In this document: piece after piece, positions 39,655 through 48,049 of the stretch | Layout: each line of letters starts with the position of its first letter | Position numbering within the stretch: the stretch's first letter is position 1 | Source: Clostridia bacterium | GTDB taxonomy: Bacteria > Bacillota > Clostridia > Oscillospirales > CAG-272 | Length of the DNA: 64,000 bases | Direction of reading: 5' to 3' | Assembly (NCBI GenBank): GCA_017517745.1 | Contig: JAFWYJ010000040.1 | Span: 148,203-212,202, forward strand | Program-made: the position numbers and the translations under genes | Notes under the pieces: model-generated | Seen by the model: the letters and a program-made list of their open reading frames with translations, nothing else | Databases searched by the model: none | Told to the model about the DNA's origin: nothing

Positions 39655-42600
39655 TCAATCTTGCTGTTGGTTTTGATCGTTTTGTTCTTCGTTACGTTCT
39701 TCACCGCACGCTTCTTGTGGCGACTCTTCCGGTAACTCTTCCTGTGACTCTTCCGATGCGGGATCGGGGGTGGGGAGCGTACTGCCCGGCGTGACCGAGA
39801 CAAGCGCGCGCAATCCGCGGATTTTCTTGATTCGTTTTTCAAAGACGATGATCAGAATCAGAATTGCCGTCGAGATCAAAGAAACGGTGAGTCCGATGAA
39901 GAAGGTGTTCGGACGGTAGGACATTTCCACAGTGTGTGTTTCTCCCGCATCACCGTCGACGTAAAAGCCGACCAACGAACCGAGTACCTTGACGATTTCC
40001 ACACTCTCTCCGTCGACGTTGACCTTCCAACCCTTGTCGAAGGGAATGGTGGTCATCACAAGCTCACGCTCACGCGATGCCGTGAAGGTTCCCTCGAAGG
40101 AACTTTCGGTGAATTCGGTGATTTGGTACTGATCTTTGGCAAGACGCGCCATTGCGTCCTCGAATACAGCCCAGTCAATATAATAGAAGCAGTTTTCCTC
40201 GGTTTTGGGGTAATAATGTGTGTCCTTAAGCTTCAAGCGAAGTGTCAACTTGTCGCCTGCATCCTGATAACCCAGCGAGATGATGCGGTTGGTGTCTCCG
40301 CCGTTGAAGCTGCCGCAATCGGTTTCGCTTTCATTTTCCTTGAGTGTCAAGGCGACCTCACGGGGATAGGAAGAGGGCTCGTAGAAGAATAACTCGGCAC
40401 TTTCCGGCATTTCTATGGTGTATGTGAGGGTTGCGTCCTGCTCTTTGTCAATGACGGAGTAGACATAATGCTCGTGTGAATAAGACAGCTTGAGGTTGGT
40501 TTTTGCAGGGGTTCCGACTTGGGAGATGGGAACGAAAATGCGAAGCGTTTCCTCCTCTCCGAGCATGGCGCTCACCATGGCGTTGAGTCTTTCGAAATGG
40601 CTGGAATACTCGTCGATATAGTGCGCCGAATTGATCGTTTCGTCGATGCCGAGCCACTCGTTGAGCTTGTCCTTGATCTGATTCACGGCAGAGCCGATGT
40701 TGGATTCCTCGTCCTCTTTTTCCGTCGTTTCCTTTTCAAATCCGAGCGGGAAATTCAGGAGGTCCTCATCAACTCCATAGGCAATCGAGAGCGCGTAGGG
40801 GTTTCGGTAGGCGATATACTGCCGGCTGCTGTCCACCTTGTAGACCTCGTAGTAGTTTCCGTAAACCGTGTTGTCGGAGACGATATATTTGAGTCCCAAC
40901 AACGAATCGCTGACGGGGGTACCGCCGAGATATTGGGAGGCATGCGACTTGGAGTTGTAGCCCATCTTGTTCAAAAATTGGATGGTTTCCTTGTTCAGCG
41001 TTGAGGTCGAGCCGGAAAGGCCTCGGATGCTCAGCGCCATGTTGTCGTTCTTTTTTCGTATAAAGGTCTTTTCCATGCGATAGAAGGAGGTGTCGGACGT
41101 CTGTACCTCCTCCACGATCGGACGTGTGTTCTTGAGAAAGTTGTTGTAATAGCTGTATTTGGAGTAGGTTACGTCATCGTCAAGCCCATTGAGGTTCCAG
41201 AGCCCGTTGAGGAAGGTTTCGACGATGATCACACCAACAAGAATGACGTTTCCAAGCTCCTTGTCTCCGATTTTTCTCAGAATGCCAAGCACCGAGAGAT
41301 AGGCGAAGATGGCAAGGATGGTGAAGCCGATGCAAGTGTAGTCATTGGGATCGACGTATTTTCCTTTGGAATATTGCTGCAAAATCACGCACAGAAGCAC
41401 GATCAATCCGCCCGTACCCATTACACTTTTGAGCGACACGGTTTCAAAATCGGCAAACGCTCTGCAGGCAAGCACACAGAGATAGAAGCAGAGCATGAAG
41501 CTGTATCGGTAGTTGAGCCAGTTGGGCTTCTGGAAGCAGTGCCAGATGAGATCGGTCACGCTGAAGAACATGCAACCCATCAGGATCAGGATGAAAACAC
41601 CCGACACGATCTTCTGGCGCATGGAATATTTGTGAGAGAGGAAATATGCGGGGAGCAGAAGGAGCGTCAGAACGCCGCAATAGACGAAGGGGAGACCTTC
41701 GGGGCGCACGGTGTCATAGGAGCCGGGAAGGAATTTATAGAGAAGGTCGATGATGTCAAAATTGATCTTCCATTCCCATTTGGGATTGGAAAAGGTGGTT
41801 TTTCCGAAATTCAGGGAATAGTACGCCGAGAGCAGAATGACGGCGGCAATTCCGATGGCGAGAATCGAATAAAAGGCGATGCGAAGCAGAGACTTCCAAA
41901 AATGCGACTTCTCGCGAAGCGGATTGTTGCGATATTCCTCTGCATGTGCGAGATAATAAAGGAAAAAGTAGATCAGGCAGTAGATACAGACCATGAAGCC
42001 GATATAGAAATTGCTGATCAGGGTGATGGCAAGCATGATGGTATAAAGCTTGTACTTTCCGTGCTTGATCAGTGCTTCCATGCCGAGCGTGATCAGCGGT
42101 AGCCACATCACCGCATCAATCCACATGGTGTTGTGTTGTTGAACCAGAGCGTAGCTCGAGAGCGCATAGAAGGTGGAAAAGGCAACGATGGCAAAGGGCT
42201 TCGGCTTTTTCAGCGTGCGGTGCATATAATAACCGAACGTACCGCCGCAGATCGCTGTTTTAATGATGAAGAGCGTCAGAAGTCCCTCCAGCATGCGATC
42301 CTGGGGAAAGAGACACAGGAGATAGGAGAGCGGGCTCGCCAGATAATAGGCGTAAATACCGAGAAATTCGCCGCCGAGCGCGCGAGAGAAGGAGTAGAGC
42401 AGGTCGGCGTCCCCCTTCACAAAATTGCGCAATGCCTCAAAAAACCAAACGTACTGTCCGTTGAGGTCCAGCACGAGAACGCAACCGTCTCCGAAGGGAT
42501 AGAGTCCCTTGGCAAGATAGATCAGATAGACCAAAAACGCAGGGATGAGCATCGCGTAGAAGAGGTAACCGTATTCGGAAAGAAACCGTTTCGTTTTTCC

Positions 42601-42681
42601 GTTGGGGTTCAGGCGCGGTAAAAGAAGTTTGCCGTCATCTCCTTTTTGAAAGAGCGTCCGGCGTTTTTTTGTTTGTTCCAT
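39655..42681 (-). CDS. YfhO family membrane protein (putative glycosylation-related)
   Basis: A 1008-residue membrane protein with about twelve to thirteen predicted segments in residues 35-480. YfhO-type blocks are present: LVLDLNGQYVWFFEALR, FSRALGGEFLGIYAYYLASP, QHNTMWIDAVMWLP and FQKPNWLNYRYSFMLCFYL. A large extracytoplasmic domain (about 500-930), one more membrane segment near 940-960 and an acidic, Gln-rich cytoplasmic tail follow. YfhO in Bacillus is linked to glycosylation of lipoteichoic acid, and the fold resembles GT-C glycosyltransferases. Position between a DUF951 gene and ruvA is unusual but its co-transcription seems clear (23-nt and 13-nt gaps). Ribosome site AAAGGAATCG precedes ATG 42681. 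Confidence 0.87.
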   Translation of the reverse strand: MEQTKKRRTLFQKGDDGKLLLPRLNPNGKTKRFLSEYGYLFYAMLIPAFLVYLIYLAKGLYPFGDGCVLVLDLNGQYVWFFEALRNFVKGDADLLYSFSRALGGEFLGIYAYYLASPLSYLLCLFPQDRMLEGLLTLFIIKTAICGGTFGYYMHRTLKKPKPFAIVAFSTFYALSSYALVQQHNTMWIDAVMWLPLITLGMEALIKHGKYKLYTIMLAITLISNFYIGFMVCIYCLIYFFLYYLAHAEEYRNNPLREKSHFWKSLLRIAFYSILAIGIAAVILLSAYYSLNFGKTTFSNPKWEWKINFDIIDLLYKFLPGSYDTVRPEGLPFVYCGVLTLLLLPAYFLSHKYSMRQKIVSGVFILILMGCMFFSVTDLIWHCFQKPNWLNYRYSFMLCFYLCVLACRAFADFETVSLKSVMGTGGLIVLLCVILQQYSKGKYVDPNDYTCIGFTILAIFAYLSVLGILRKIGDKELGNVILVGVIIVETFLNGLWNLNGLDDDVTYSKYSYYNNFLKNTRPIVEEVQTSDTSFYRMEKTFIRKKNDNMALSIRGLSGSTSTLNKETIQFLNKMGYNSKSHASQYLGGTPVSDSLLGLKYIVSDNTVYGNYYEVYKVDSSRQYIAYRNPYALSIAYGVDEDLLNFPLGFEKETTEKEDEESNIGSAVNQIKDKLNEWLGIDETINSAHYIDEYSSHFERLNAMVSAMLGEEETLRIFVPISQVGTPAKTNLKLSYSHEHYVYSVIDKEQDATLTYTIEMPESAELFFYEPSSYPREVALTLKENESETDCGSFNGGDTNRIISLGYQDAGDKLTLRLKLKDTHYYPKTEENCFYYIDWAVFEDAMARLAKDQYQITEFTESSFEGTFTASRERELVMTTIPFDKGWKVNVDGESVEIVKVLGSLVGFYVDGDAGETHTVEMSYRPNTFFIGLTVSLISTAILILIIVFEKRIKKIRGLRALVSVTPGSTLPTPDPASEESQEELPEESPQEACGEERNEEQNDQNQQQD

Positions 42682-42704
42682 GGTTCGATTCCTTTCGGGA
42701 GTAG

Positions 42705-42905
42705 TTAGCCTTGCTCATCGAGCGGCAGCACTTTTTTGATGGATTTTTCCAGCTTGACGCGGTCAACCGTCATGTCTCGCTTGCAACCCTCGCAGACGAT
42801 ACGAACGTCGCTTCCGATGCGAAGCACCAAAAAGACGTGATTGCCGCAGGGATGCGGCTTTTTCAGTTGGATGCGGTCGTTGGGACGAAGCGGGATGATC
42901 GGCAT
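42705..42905 (-). CDS. DUF951 domain-containing protein
   Basis: This 66-residue protein matches DUF951, a small Firmicutes family of unknown function. The signature KKPHPCGNHVFLVLRIGSDV is followed by a second cysteine pair in IVCEGCKRDMTVDRV. The Cys-Gly and CEGC pairs suggest a zinc site; in other clostridia the gene is often next to chromosome-partitioning genes. Here it heads the operon with yfhO, ruvA and ruvB. ATG 42905 follows GAAGGAGATT; longer in-frame starts upstream would overlap the promoter at 42996-43024. Confidence 0.85.
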   Translation of the reverse strand: MPIIPLRPNDRIQLKKPHPCGNHVFLVLRIGSDVRIVCEGCKRDMTVDRVKLEKSIKKVLPLDEQG

Positions 42906-42995
42906 AGATGAAATCTCCTTCGTGGGATTGTGGGGCGGTTCTTTTGACGTTCCGCCATGAAGCAAAAAAGCTTGCTTGCAAGGTTTTCTGCAGAT

Positions 42996-43024
42996 ATTAT
43001 ACCATAAAAAAATCGTTCTGTAAA
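42996..43024 (-). promoter_or_regulatory. Promoter of the DUF951-yfhO-ruvA-ruvB operon
   Basis: Minus strand TTTACA (43019-43024), 17-nt spacer, TATAAT (42996-43001). Confidence 0.75.
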
Positions 43025-43073
43025 CCATAAATCTGTATTTTTACACACATTTTTCCAAAAATAAAAATATTGT

Positions 43074-43102
43074 TTGACATATTGACGTTTTAGTGGTATA
43101 AT
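43074..43102 (+). promoter_or_regulatory. ruvC promoter
   Basis: TTGACA (43074-43079), 17-nt spacer, TATAAT (43097-43102), a full consensus. It is divergent from the DUF951 operon promoter. The stretch between the two promoters shows no LexA box I could recognise. Confidence 0.88.
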
Positions 43103-43142
43103 ATAATTAAATATTTTATAATGGGGAGCGATTGCTTGTATC

Positions 43143-43640
43143 ATGATCATTCTCGGAATTGACCCCGGACTTGCCATTGTGGGGTGGGGAATAATTGAAT
43201 ACAAAAACGCAAGATTTCGAACGTTGGCTTACGGTGCGCTTCGCACACCCGCAGGAATGCGGACGGAAGAACGGCTGAAGGGCGTTTTTGACGGCATGAA
43301 CGAGCTGATCGAAAAGTATCATCCCGACGCCATGGCGGTCGAGGAGCTGTTTTTCAACACCAACGTCACCACGGGCATCCGCGTTGCCGAGGCGCGCGGC
43401 GTGATCCTATTGGCGGCAGAGCGTGCAGGGATTCCGATTCAGGAATATACGCCGCTTCAGGTCAAGCAGGCGGTGGTGGGATACGGCAGGGCCGAAAAAA
43501 AGCAGGTGATCACGATGGTGACCATGCTCCTGGGGCTTCCCAAGCCCCCCTCGCCCGACGATACCGCCGACGCGCTTGCCATCGCAATCTGTCACGCGCA
43601 CAGCGGAGCTTCCCGTTTGGCGAATTATTATAACAAATAA
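43143..43640 (+). CDS. ruvC: Crossover junction endodeoxyribonuclease RuvC
   Basis: A 165-residue Holliday junction resolvase with an RNase H-like fold. The acidic active-site residues sit in LGIDPGLAIVGWG (Asp6), MAVEELFFNTN (Glu) and SPDDTADALAIAICH (two Asp). It cuts junctions brought by RuvAB. In many bacteria ruvC adjoins ruvAB; here it is divergent from them and separated by the DUF951 and yfhO genes. ATG 43143 follows the GGGGAG site by about 12 bases, with a strong promoter upstream. The following methyltransferase gene starts 38 bases later and is probably co-transcribed. Confidence 0.95.
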   Translation: MIILGIDPGLAIVGWGIIEYKNARFRTLAYGALRTPAGMRTEERLKGVFDGMNELIEKYHPDAMAVEELFFNTNVTTGIRVAEARGVILLAAERAGIPIQEYTPLQVKQAVVGYGRAEKKQVITMVTMLLGLPKPPSPDDTADALAIAICHAHSGASRLANYYNK

Positions 43641-43678
43641 GACCGAAAACAAAGAACGCGGAAAGGAATTGCCATACG

Positions 43679-44542
43679 ATGTGGTTTTCAGAGAATTGGA
43701 AGGACTATGAATTGTTGGATACCTCCGATGGAGAACGCTTGGAGCGTTGGGGCGAATATATTCTCATTCGTCCCGATCCGCAAATCATTTGGCGAGGCGT
43801 TGCCAAGCATCCCGCATGGAAACGAGCCGACGGAATCTACCGTCGATCCTCCTCGGGCGGCGGTGCATGGGTAAAAAACAAGCTGCCCGAATCGTGGAAT
43901 ATTCAATACGGCAATCTCGGTTTTCTTTTGCGTCCGATGGGCTTCAAGCACACCGGACTCTTTCCCGAGCAGGCGGCGAATTGGGATTGGTTTTCCGAAC
44001 TGATCCAAAAGGCAAACCGTCCGATCAAGGTGCTCAATCTCTTTGCATACACCGGCGGTGCGACCGTCGCGGCGGCTGCCGCGGGGGCTTCCGTAGTTCA
44101 CGTGGATGCTTCGAAGGGCATTGTCGCGCAGGCAAAGGAAAACGCGGCACTTTCGGGACTTTCGGAGGCACCGATCCGCTACATCGTCGACGATTGCAAA
44201 AAGTTTGTCGAGCGTGAGATCCGCCGAGGAAATCATTACGACGGTATCATCATGGATCCGCCCTCCTACGGCAGAGGTCCCGGCGGAGAAGTCTGGAAGC
44301 TCGAGGACAGCATTGACGGTCTGATCTCGCTGACCGCGCAGTTGCTTTCCGACAAGCCGCTGTTTTTCCTTGTCAATTCCTACACGACGGGACTCTCTCC
44401 CTTGACGATGAATTATCTGCTCGACCTGAAGGTGCGCAGTCGATTTGGCGGCAGCATCGAGTCGGGCGAACTCGGACTTCGTGTTACGCAAACAGGGGGC
44501 TTTTTGCCTTGCGGTGCCAGCTCGCGCTGGTTTGCCGAATGA
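43679..44542 (+). CDS. RlmI-like class I SAM-dependent methyltransferase
   Basis: A 287-residue methyltransferase. The SAM motif is VLNLFAYTGGATVAAAAAG near residue 120, followed by HVDASKGIVAQAKENAALSG and the catalytic-type MDPPSYGRGPGGEVW near residue 194. The layout matches the RlmI/RlmL-type 23S rRNA cytosine or guanine methyltransferases, without the PUA domain that RlmI has at its N-terminus. The target is thus uncertain. Ribosome site AAAGGAATTG lies before ATG 43679. It lies between ruvC and the ECF transporter genes, 22 bases before ecfA1, and may share their transcript. Confidence 0.8.
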   Translation: MWFSENWKDYELLDTSDGERLERWGEYILIRPDPQIIWRGVAKHPAWKRADGIYRRSSSGGGAWVKNKLPESWNIQYGNLGFLLRPMGFKHTGLFPEQAANWDWFSELIQKANRPIKVLNLFAYTGGATVAAAAAGASVVHVDASKGIVAQAKENAALSGLSEAPIRYIVDDCKKFVEREIRRGNHYDGIIMDPPSYGRGPGGEVWKLEDSIDGLISLTAQLLSDKPLFFLVNSYTTGLSPLTMNYLLDLKVRSRFGGSIESGELGLRVTQTGGFLPCGASSRWFAE

Positions 44543-44564
44543 GAATGAGAAAGGATGAATCGTT

Positions 44565-45437
44565 TTGTCTGAAGCATATATTCATACCGAAGAGCTTTGC
44601 TTTTCTTACGTTGACGCCGACGGAAGATCCGAAAACCGCGCGCTCAACGGGATCTCGGTAGATATTCAAAAAGGAGAATACGTTGCGGTTCTCGGTCACA
44701 ACGGATCTGGAAAATCCACCTTTGCCAAACTCTTGAATCTGATTTTGGAGCCGACGTCGGGACGTCTTGTCATCGACGGCGTGGAGATGACGGGACGCGA
44801 GCTTTCCGACGAGGAGGTTTTGCAGCTTCGCCGAAAGGTGGGTATGGTGTTTCAAAATCCCGACAACCAGCTGGTCGCCACCATCGTGGAGGAGGACGTT
44901 GCCTTCGGACCCGAAAATCTCGGCGTACCGCACCCCGAGCTTCGCGAGCGTGTGGACGGCGCGCTTTCGGCGGTCGATATGACCGATTTTGCGCAGCACG
45001 AACCGCACCGACTCTCGGGCGGACAGAAGCAAAGAGTCGCCATTGCGGGCATCATTGCGATGATGCCGGAATGCATCATTTTCGACGAATCGACGGCAAT
45101 GCTTGATCCCATCGGACGCAAGGAGGTTCTGGACGCCATTCGGATGCTGAATCGCGAGCGTGGAATCACTGTGCTCAACATCACACACTATATGAACGAG
45201 GCGGCAATGGCCGATCGCATTCTGGTGATCAGCGACGGCAGACTTTTGATGGATGGAACGCCTGACGAGATCTTTGCGCGTCGCGACGAGTTGCAGGAGG
45301 CAGGGCTTGAGGTGCCGCAGTGCGCCGCTCTCATCCACCGGTTGAGAGAGGCGGGAATCCCCATTGAGGGCGATCGCATCTCCACTGTGGAGGGCTGTGC
45401 CGACATGATCGTGGATTATTTTCAAAAACGCGCTTGA
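44565..45437 (+). CDS. ecfA1: ECF transporter ATPase EcfA1
   Basis: A 290-residue ABC ATPase with Walker A GHNGSGKST, Q-loop GMVFQNPDNQLVA, signature LSGGQKQRVAIAG, and Walker B CIIFDESTAMLDP, where Ser replaces the more usual Pro or Ala after DE. EcfA1 and EcfA2 form the motor of energy-coupling-factor importers for vitamins and metals. The start is a TTG at 44565, eight bases after AAAGGATG; there is no in-frame ATG nearby that keeps the N-terminal beta strand. The following ecfA2, ecfT and truA genes follow at 19, -4 and 2 bases. No substrate-binding S component is encoded nearby, as expected for a shared module. Confidence 0.93.
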   Translation: MSEAYIHTEELCFSYVDADGRSENRALNGISVDIQKGEYVAVLGHNGSGKSTFAKLLNLILEPTSGRLVIDGVEMTGRELSDEEVLQLRRKVGMVFQNPDNQLVATIVEEDVAFGPENLGVPHPELRERVDGALSAVDMTDFAQHEPHRLSGGQKQRVAIAGIIAMMPECIIFDESTAMLDPIGRKEVLDAIRMLNRERGITVLNITHYMNEAAMADRILVISDGRLLMDGTPDEIFARRDELQEAGLEVPQCAALIHRLREAGIPIEGDRISTVEGCADMIVDYFQKRA

Positions 45438-45456
45438 AGAGATTAAGAGGAAGAAC

Positions 45457-46416
45457 ATGAACAAGATTGAATTGGAGCACGTCAGTTACGTGTACGGCCC
45501 CGGAACGCCCTTTGAAAAAAAGGCGCTTGACGACGTCACCCTCGGCATCCGTGCGGGATGCATCACCGGAGTGATCGGCCATACCGGCTCGGGAAAATCC
45601 ACCATGATGCAGCTTTTGAACGGACTGAGCGCACCGACCGACGGACGCGTGCTTTTGGACGGATATGATATTAACGGCACACCCGAGCAGCTTTTTGATC
45701 AGTTGCGGGATTTGCCGGAATTTCGCGGTCTCTCAAGGAGGGCTTTGAAAAAAGCCGTCAAGGCTGAGATCATCAAACGGCGGCGCGCGCTTTGCTTCCG
45801 TGTGGGACTTGTGATGCAGTATCCGGAATATCAGCTTTTTGAGGAGAGCGTTTCGCGTGACATCGCATTTGGTCCTCAAAATATGGGGCTTGACGAAGAG
45901 GAGATCAAGGCTCGCGTTCTGGAGGCAGCAAAATTTACCGGAATCTCTCCCGAACTGTTGGAAAAATCTCCGTTCGACCTCTCGGGCGGACAAAAGCGTC
46001 GTGTCGCTTTGGCAGGCGTGATCGCGATGCGCCCCGAGGTTTTGGTGTTGGATGAACCGGCGGCGGGACTCGATCCGCAGGGAAGGGACTTTATTTTCGA
46101 GGGCATCAGCCGTTATCAAAAGGAGACCGGCACAACGGTACTGATCGTCAGCCACAGCATGGAGGACATGGCGCGTTATTGCGACGATATGATCGTCATG
46201 GCAAACGGCCGTCTTTTGATGCAAGGGGGATGCAAGGAGGTTTTTGCGAGAATTTCCGAGCTTTCAAAAGTCGGCCTTGACATTCCGCAGATCACACAGC
46301 TGATCGCGCTTCTGCGCGAGCGCGGTTTGGAGATCCCCGCGGATATTTACACTGTCGAGGATGCCGTGGCGGCGGTTCGCCGCGCACTCGAAGGGCGGAA
46401 GGAGGAACGAGCATGA
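45457..46416 (+). CDS. ecfA2: ECF transporter ATPase EcfA2
   Basis: A 319-residue ABC ATPase, the partner of EcfA1. Walker A is GHTGSGKST, the Q-loop VGLVMQYPEYQLFE, the signature LSGGQKRRVALAG and Walker B VLVLDEPAAGLDP. Between Walker A and Q-loop it has a longer insertion than usual, with LSRRALKKAVKAEIIKRRRA, which is strongly basic. The Q-loop form YPEYQLFEE is typical of EcfA2. ATG 45457 follows AGAGGAAG. Its stop codon overlaps the ecfT start by four bases (ATGA). Confidence 0.93.
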   Translation: MNKIELEHVSYVYGPGTPFEKKALDDVTLGIRAGCITGVIGHTGSGKSTMMQLLNGLSAPTDGRVLLDGYDINGTPEQLFDQLRDLPEFRGLSRRALKKAVKAEIIKRRRALCFRVGLVMQYPEYQLFEESVSRDIAFGPQNMGLDEEEIKARVLEAAKFTGISPELLEKSPFDLSGGQKRRVALAGVIAMRPEVLVLDEPAAGLDPQGRDFIFEGISRYQKETGTTVLIVSHSMEDMARYCDDMIVMANGRLLMQGGCKEVFARISELSKVGLDIPQITQLIALLRERGLEIPADIYTVEDAVAAVRRALEGRKEERA

Positions 46417-47237
46417 AGGGCGTTGCTTTTGGACAGTATTATGCAGCGGAATCCCCAATCCACCGTTTGGATCCGCGCGCCAAGGTGATCATGGCGATCT
46501 TATATATCGTTTGTACCTTTCTGTGCAAGAATCTCGCGGGCTTTATCGCGCTCGTCGCGTCGGCACTCCTTCTGACGTTGTTCAGCAAAATTCCGCTGCG
46601 CTTGATCCTGCGCTCTCTGCGCCCGATTTTGGTGATCATTATTTTTACCTCGATTATCAACGTTTTCATGACGCGAGGCGAGGTCTTGCTGACTCCGGAA
46701 TCCTGGAAGATCAAAATTTATGCCGAAGGTCTCTGGAATGCGCTCTTTATGATCCTGCGAATTTCGATTTTGATCATCGGAACGGGTATTTTTCTGACCT
46801 ATACCACCACTCCCATTGCTCTGACCGACGCGTTGGAGTATCTGCTCTCGCCGCTCAAGGTTTTCAAGGCTCCGGTGCACGATTTTGCCATGATGATGAC
46901 GATCGCGCTGCGCTTTATCCCGACCTTGACCGAGGAGACCGAAAAGATCATGAACGCGCAGAAGGCGCGCGGCGCCGATTTCACGACGGGAAGTCTGATC
47001 AAACGCGCAAAGGCACTGATTCCGATTCTGATCCCGCTCTTTGTTTCGGCATTTAACCGCGCTTTTGACCTGGCATCCGCCATGGAGTGCCGTTGCTATC
47101 ACGGCGGAAAGGGCAGAACGCGCTTGAATGTTTTGCATTATCGCGCGGTCGATTTCGTGGCAATGATGCTGGTCGTCGCGTTTGGTGTCGGCTTGTTTTT
47201 CCTGAACCGCTACGGTTTTGGGTACACACTTTCTTGA
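46413..47237 (+). CDS. ecfT: ECF transporter transmembrane protein EcfT
   Basis: A 274-residue membrane protein with about six to seven segments. The N-terminal block SPIHRLDPRAKVIMAILY and the coupling-helix motifs are typical of EcfT. The first is around LTEETEKIMNAQKARGADF and the second around FDLASAMECRCYHGGKGRTRLN; these contain the family's A-R-G type sequences that grip the two ATPases. It connects the S component to the motor. The gene starts within the ecfA2 stop (ATGA) and ends two bases before truA. Both neighbours are the usual ones for this module. Confidence 0.93.
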   Translation: MKGVAFGQYYAAESPIHRLDPRAKVIMAILYIVCTFLCKNLAGFIALVASALLLTLFSKIPLRLILRSLRPILVIIIFTSIINVFMTRGEVLLTPESWKIKIYAEGLWNALFMILRISILIIGTGIFLTYTTTPIALTDALEYLLSPLKVFKAPVHDFAMMMTIALRFIPTLTEETEKIMNAQKARGADFTTGSLIKRAKALIPILIPLFVSAFNRAFDLASAMECRCYHGGKGRTRLNVLHYRAVDFVAMMLVVAFGVGLFFLNRYGFGYTLS

Positions 47238-47239
47238 CT

Positions 47240-47998
47240 ATGAAAATTCTGATCAAAATCAATTATCTCGGCACCGCGTATTGCGGCTATCAGGTTCAGC
47301 CCAACGGTGTCAGCATTCAGCAAAAATTGAACGAAGCCGCACGCTCGGTCTTCGGCTTTGACTGTGATATTGTCGGATGCAGCCGCACCGACAGCGGCGT
47401 TCATGCAAACGAGTTTTGCGCGACGCTTGCCAAACGCGGAGAGCGCGGTCTTCCCACCGCAATCCCGACGGAAAGAATTCCTCAGGCGCTTTCGGCGCAT
47501 TTACCGCAGGATATTTCGGTATTTGACGCACGTTGGGTGGAGGATGGATTTCACGCGAGATATGATGTGAAAGAAAAGGAATATCTCTATCGCTTTTACA
47601 ACCGTGCGATCCGTTCGCCGTTCGAGGCGAATCGATCCGCTCACGTTCCGAAACGCCTTTCGGATGAGGATCTGGACCGCATGAACCAAGCCGCCGCCAC
47701 ACTTTGCGGAACACATGATTTCGCGGCGTATATGGCGCAGGGCTCGTCGGTCAAGAGCACGGTGCGAACCGTCACAAGATGTGACGTGCATCGCGAGGGG
47801 GATGCGGTCATTTTTCGCATTGCCGCCGACGGATTTCTTTATAACATGGTGAGAATCCTCGCGGGCACCGTGCTGTCGGTGGGACAGAAAAAGCTCGCCG
47901 TTGCCGACGTTGCGCGGATCACCGAAAGTCGCGACCGTTCACAGGCGGGCACGACCATGCCGGCTTGCGGACTCTATCTCAACCGCGTCGTTTATTGA
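47240..47998 (+). CDS. truA: tRNA pseudouridine(38-40) synthase TruA
   Basis: A 252-residue pseudouridine synthase acting on positions 38-40 of tRNA anticodon arms. The catalytic Asp is in GCSRTDSGVHAN near residue 53. ARYDVKEKEYLYRFYN and DGFLYNMVRILAGTVLSVG are also characteristic. ATG 47240 comes two bases after the ecfT stop with no clear ribosome site, so it is probably translated by coupling to ecfT; a longer frame would overlap the end of ecfT by about 150 bases. The ecfA1-ecfA2-ecfT-truA order is standard in Firmicutes, though there it usually follows ribosomal protein genes. Confidence 0.95.
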   Translation: MKILIKINYLGTAYCGYQVQPNGVSIQQKLNEAARSVFGFDCDIVGCSRTDSGVHANEFCATLAKRGERGLPTAIPTERIPQALSAHLPQDISVFDARWVEDGFHARYDVKEKEYLYRFYNRAIRSPFEANRSAHVPKRLSDEDLDRMNQAAATLCGTHDFAAYMAQGSSVKSTVRTVTRCDVHREGDAVIFRIAADGFLYNMVRILAGTVLSVGQKKLAVADVARITESRDRSQAGTTMPACGLYLNRVVY

Positions 47999-48049
47999 TT
48001 CGGTGATCTGATCAAAACAAAACAAATGAAAGGGAGGAGAAATTTGCCT

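Noticed and set aside
39642..39842. Extension of ruvA by 67 residues
   Set aside because: It overlaps the yfhO end, is low-complexity and basic, and RuvA normally begins with the MFYYLSG-like block.
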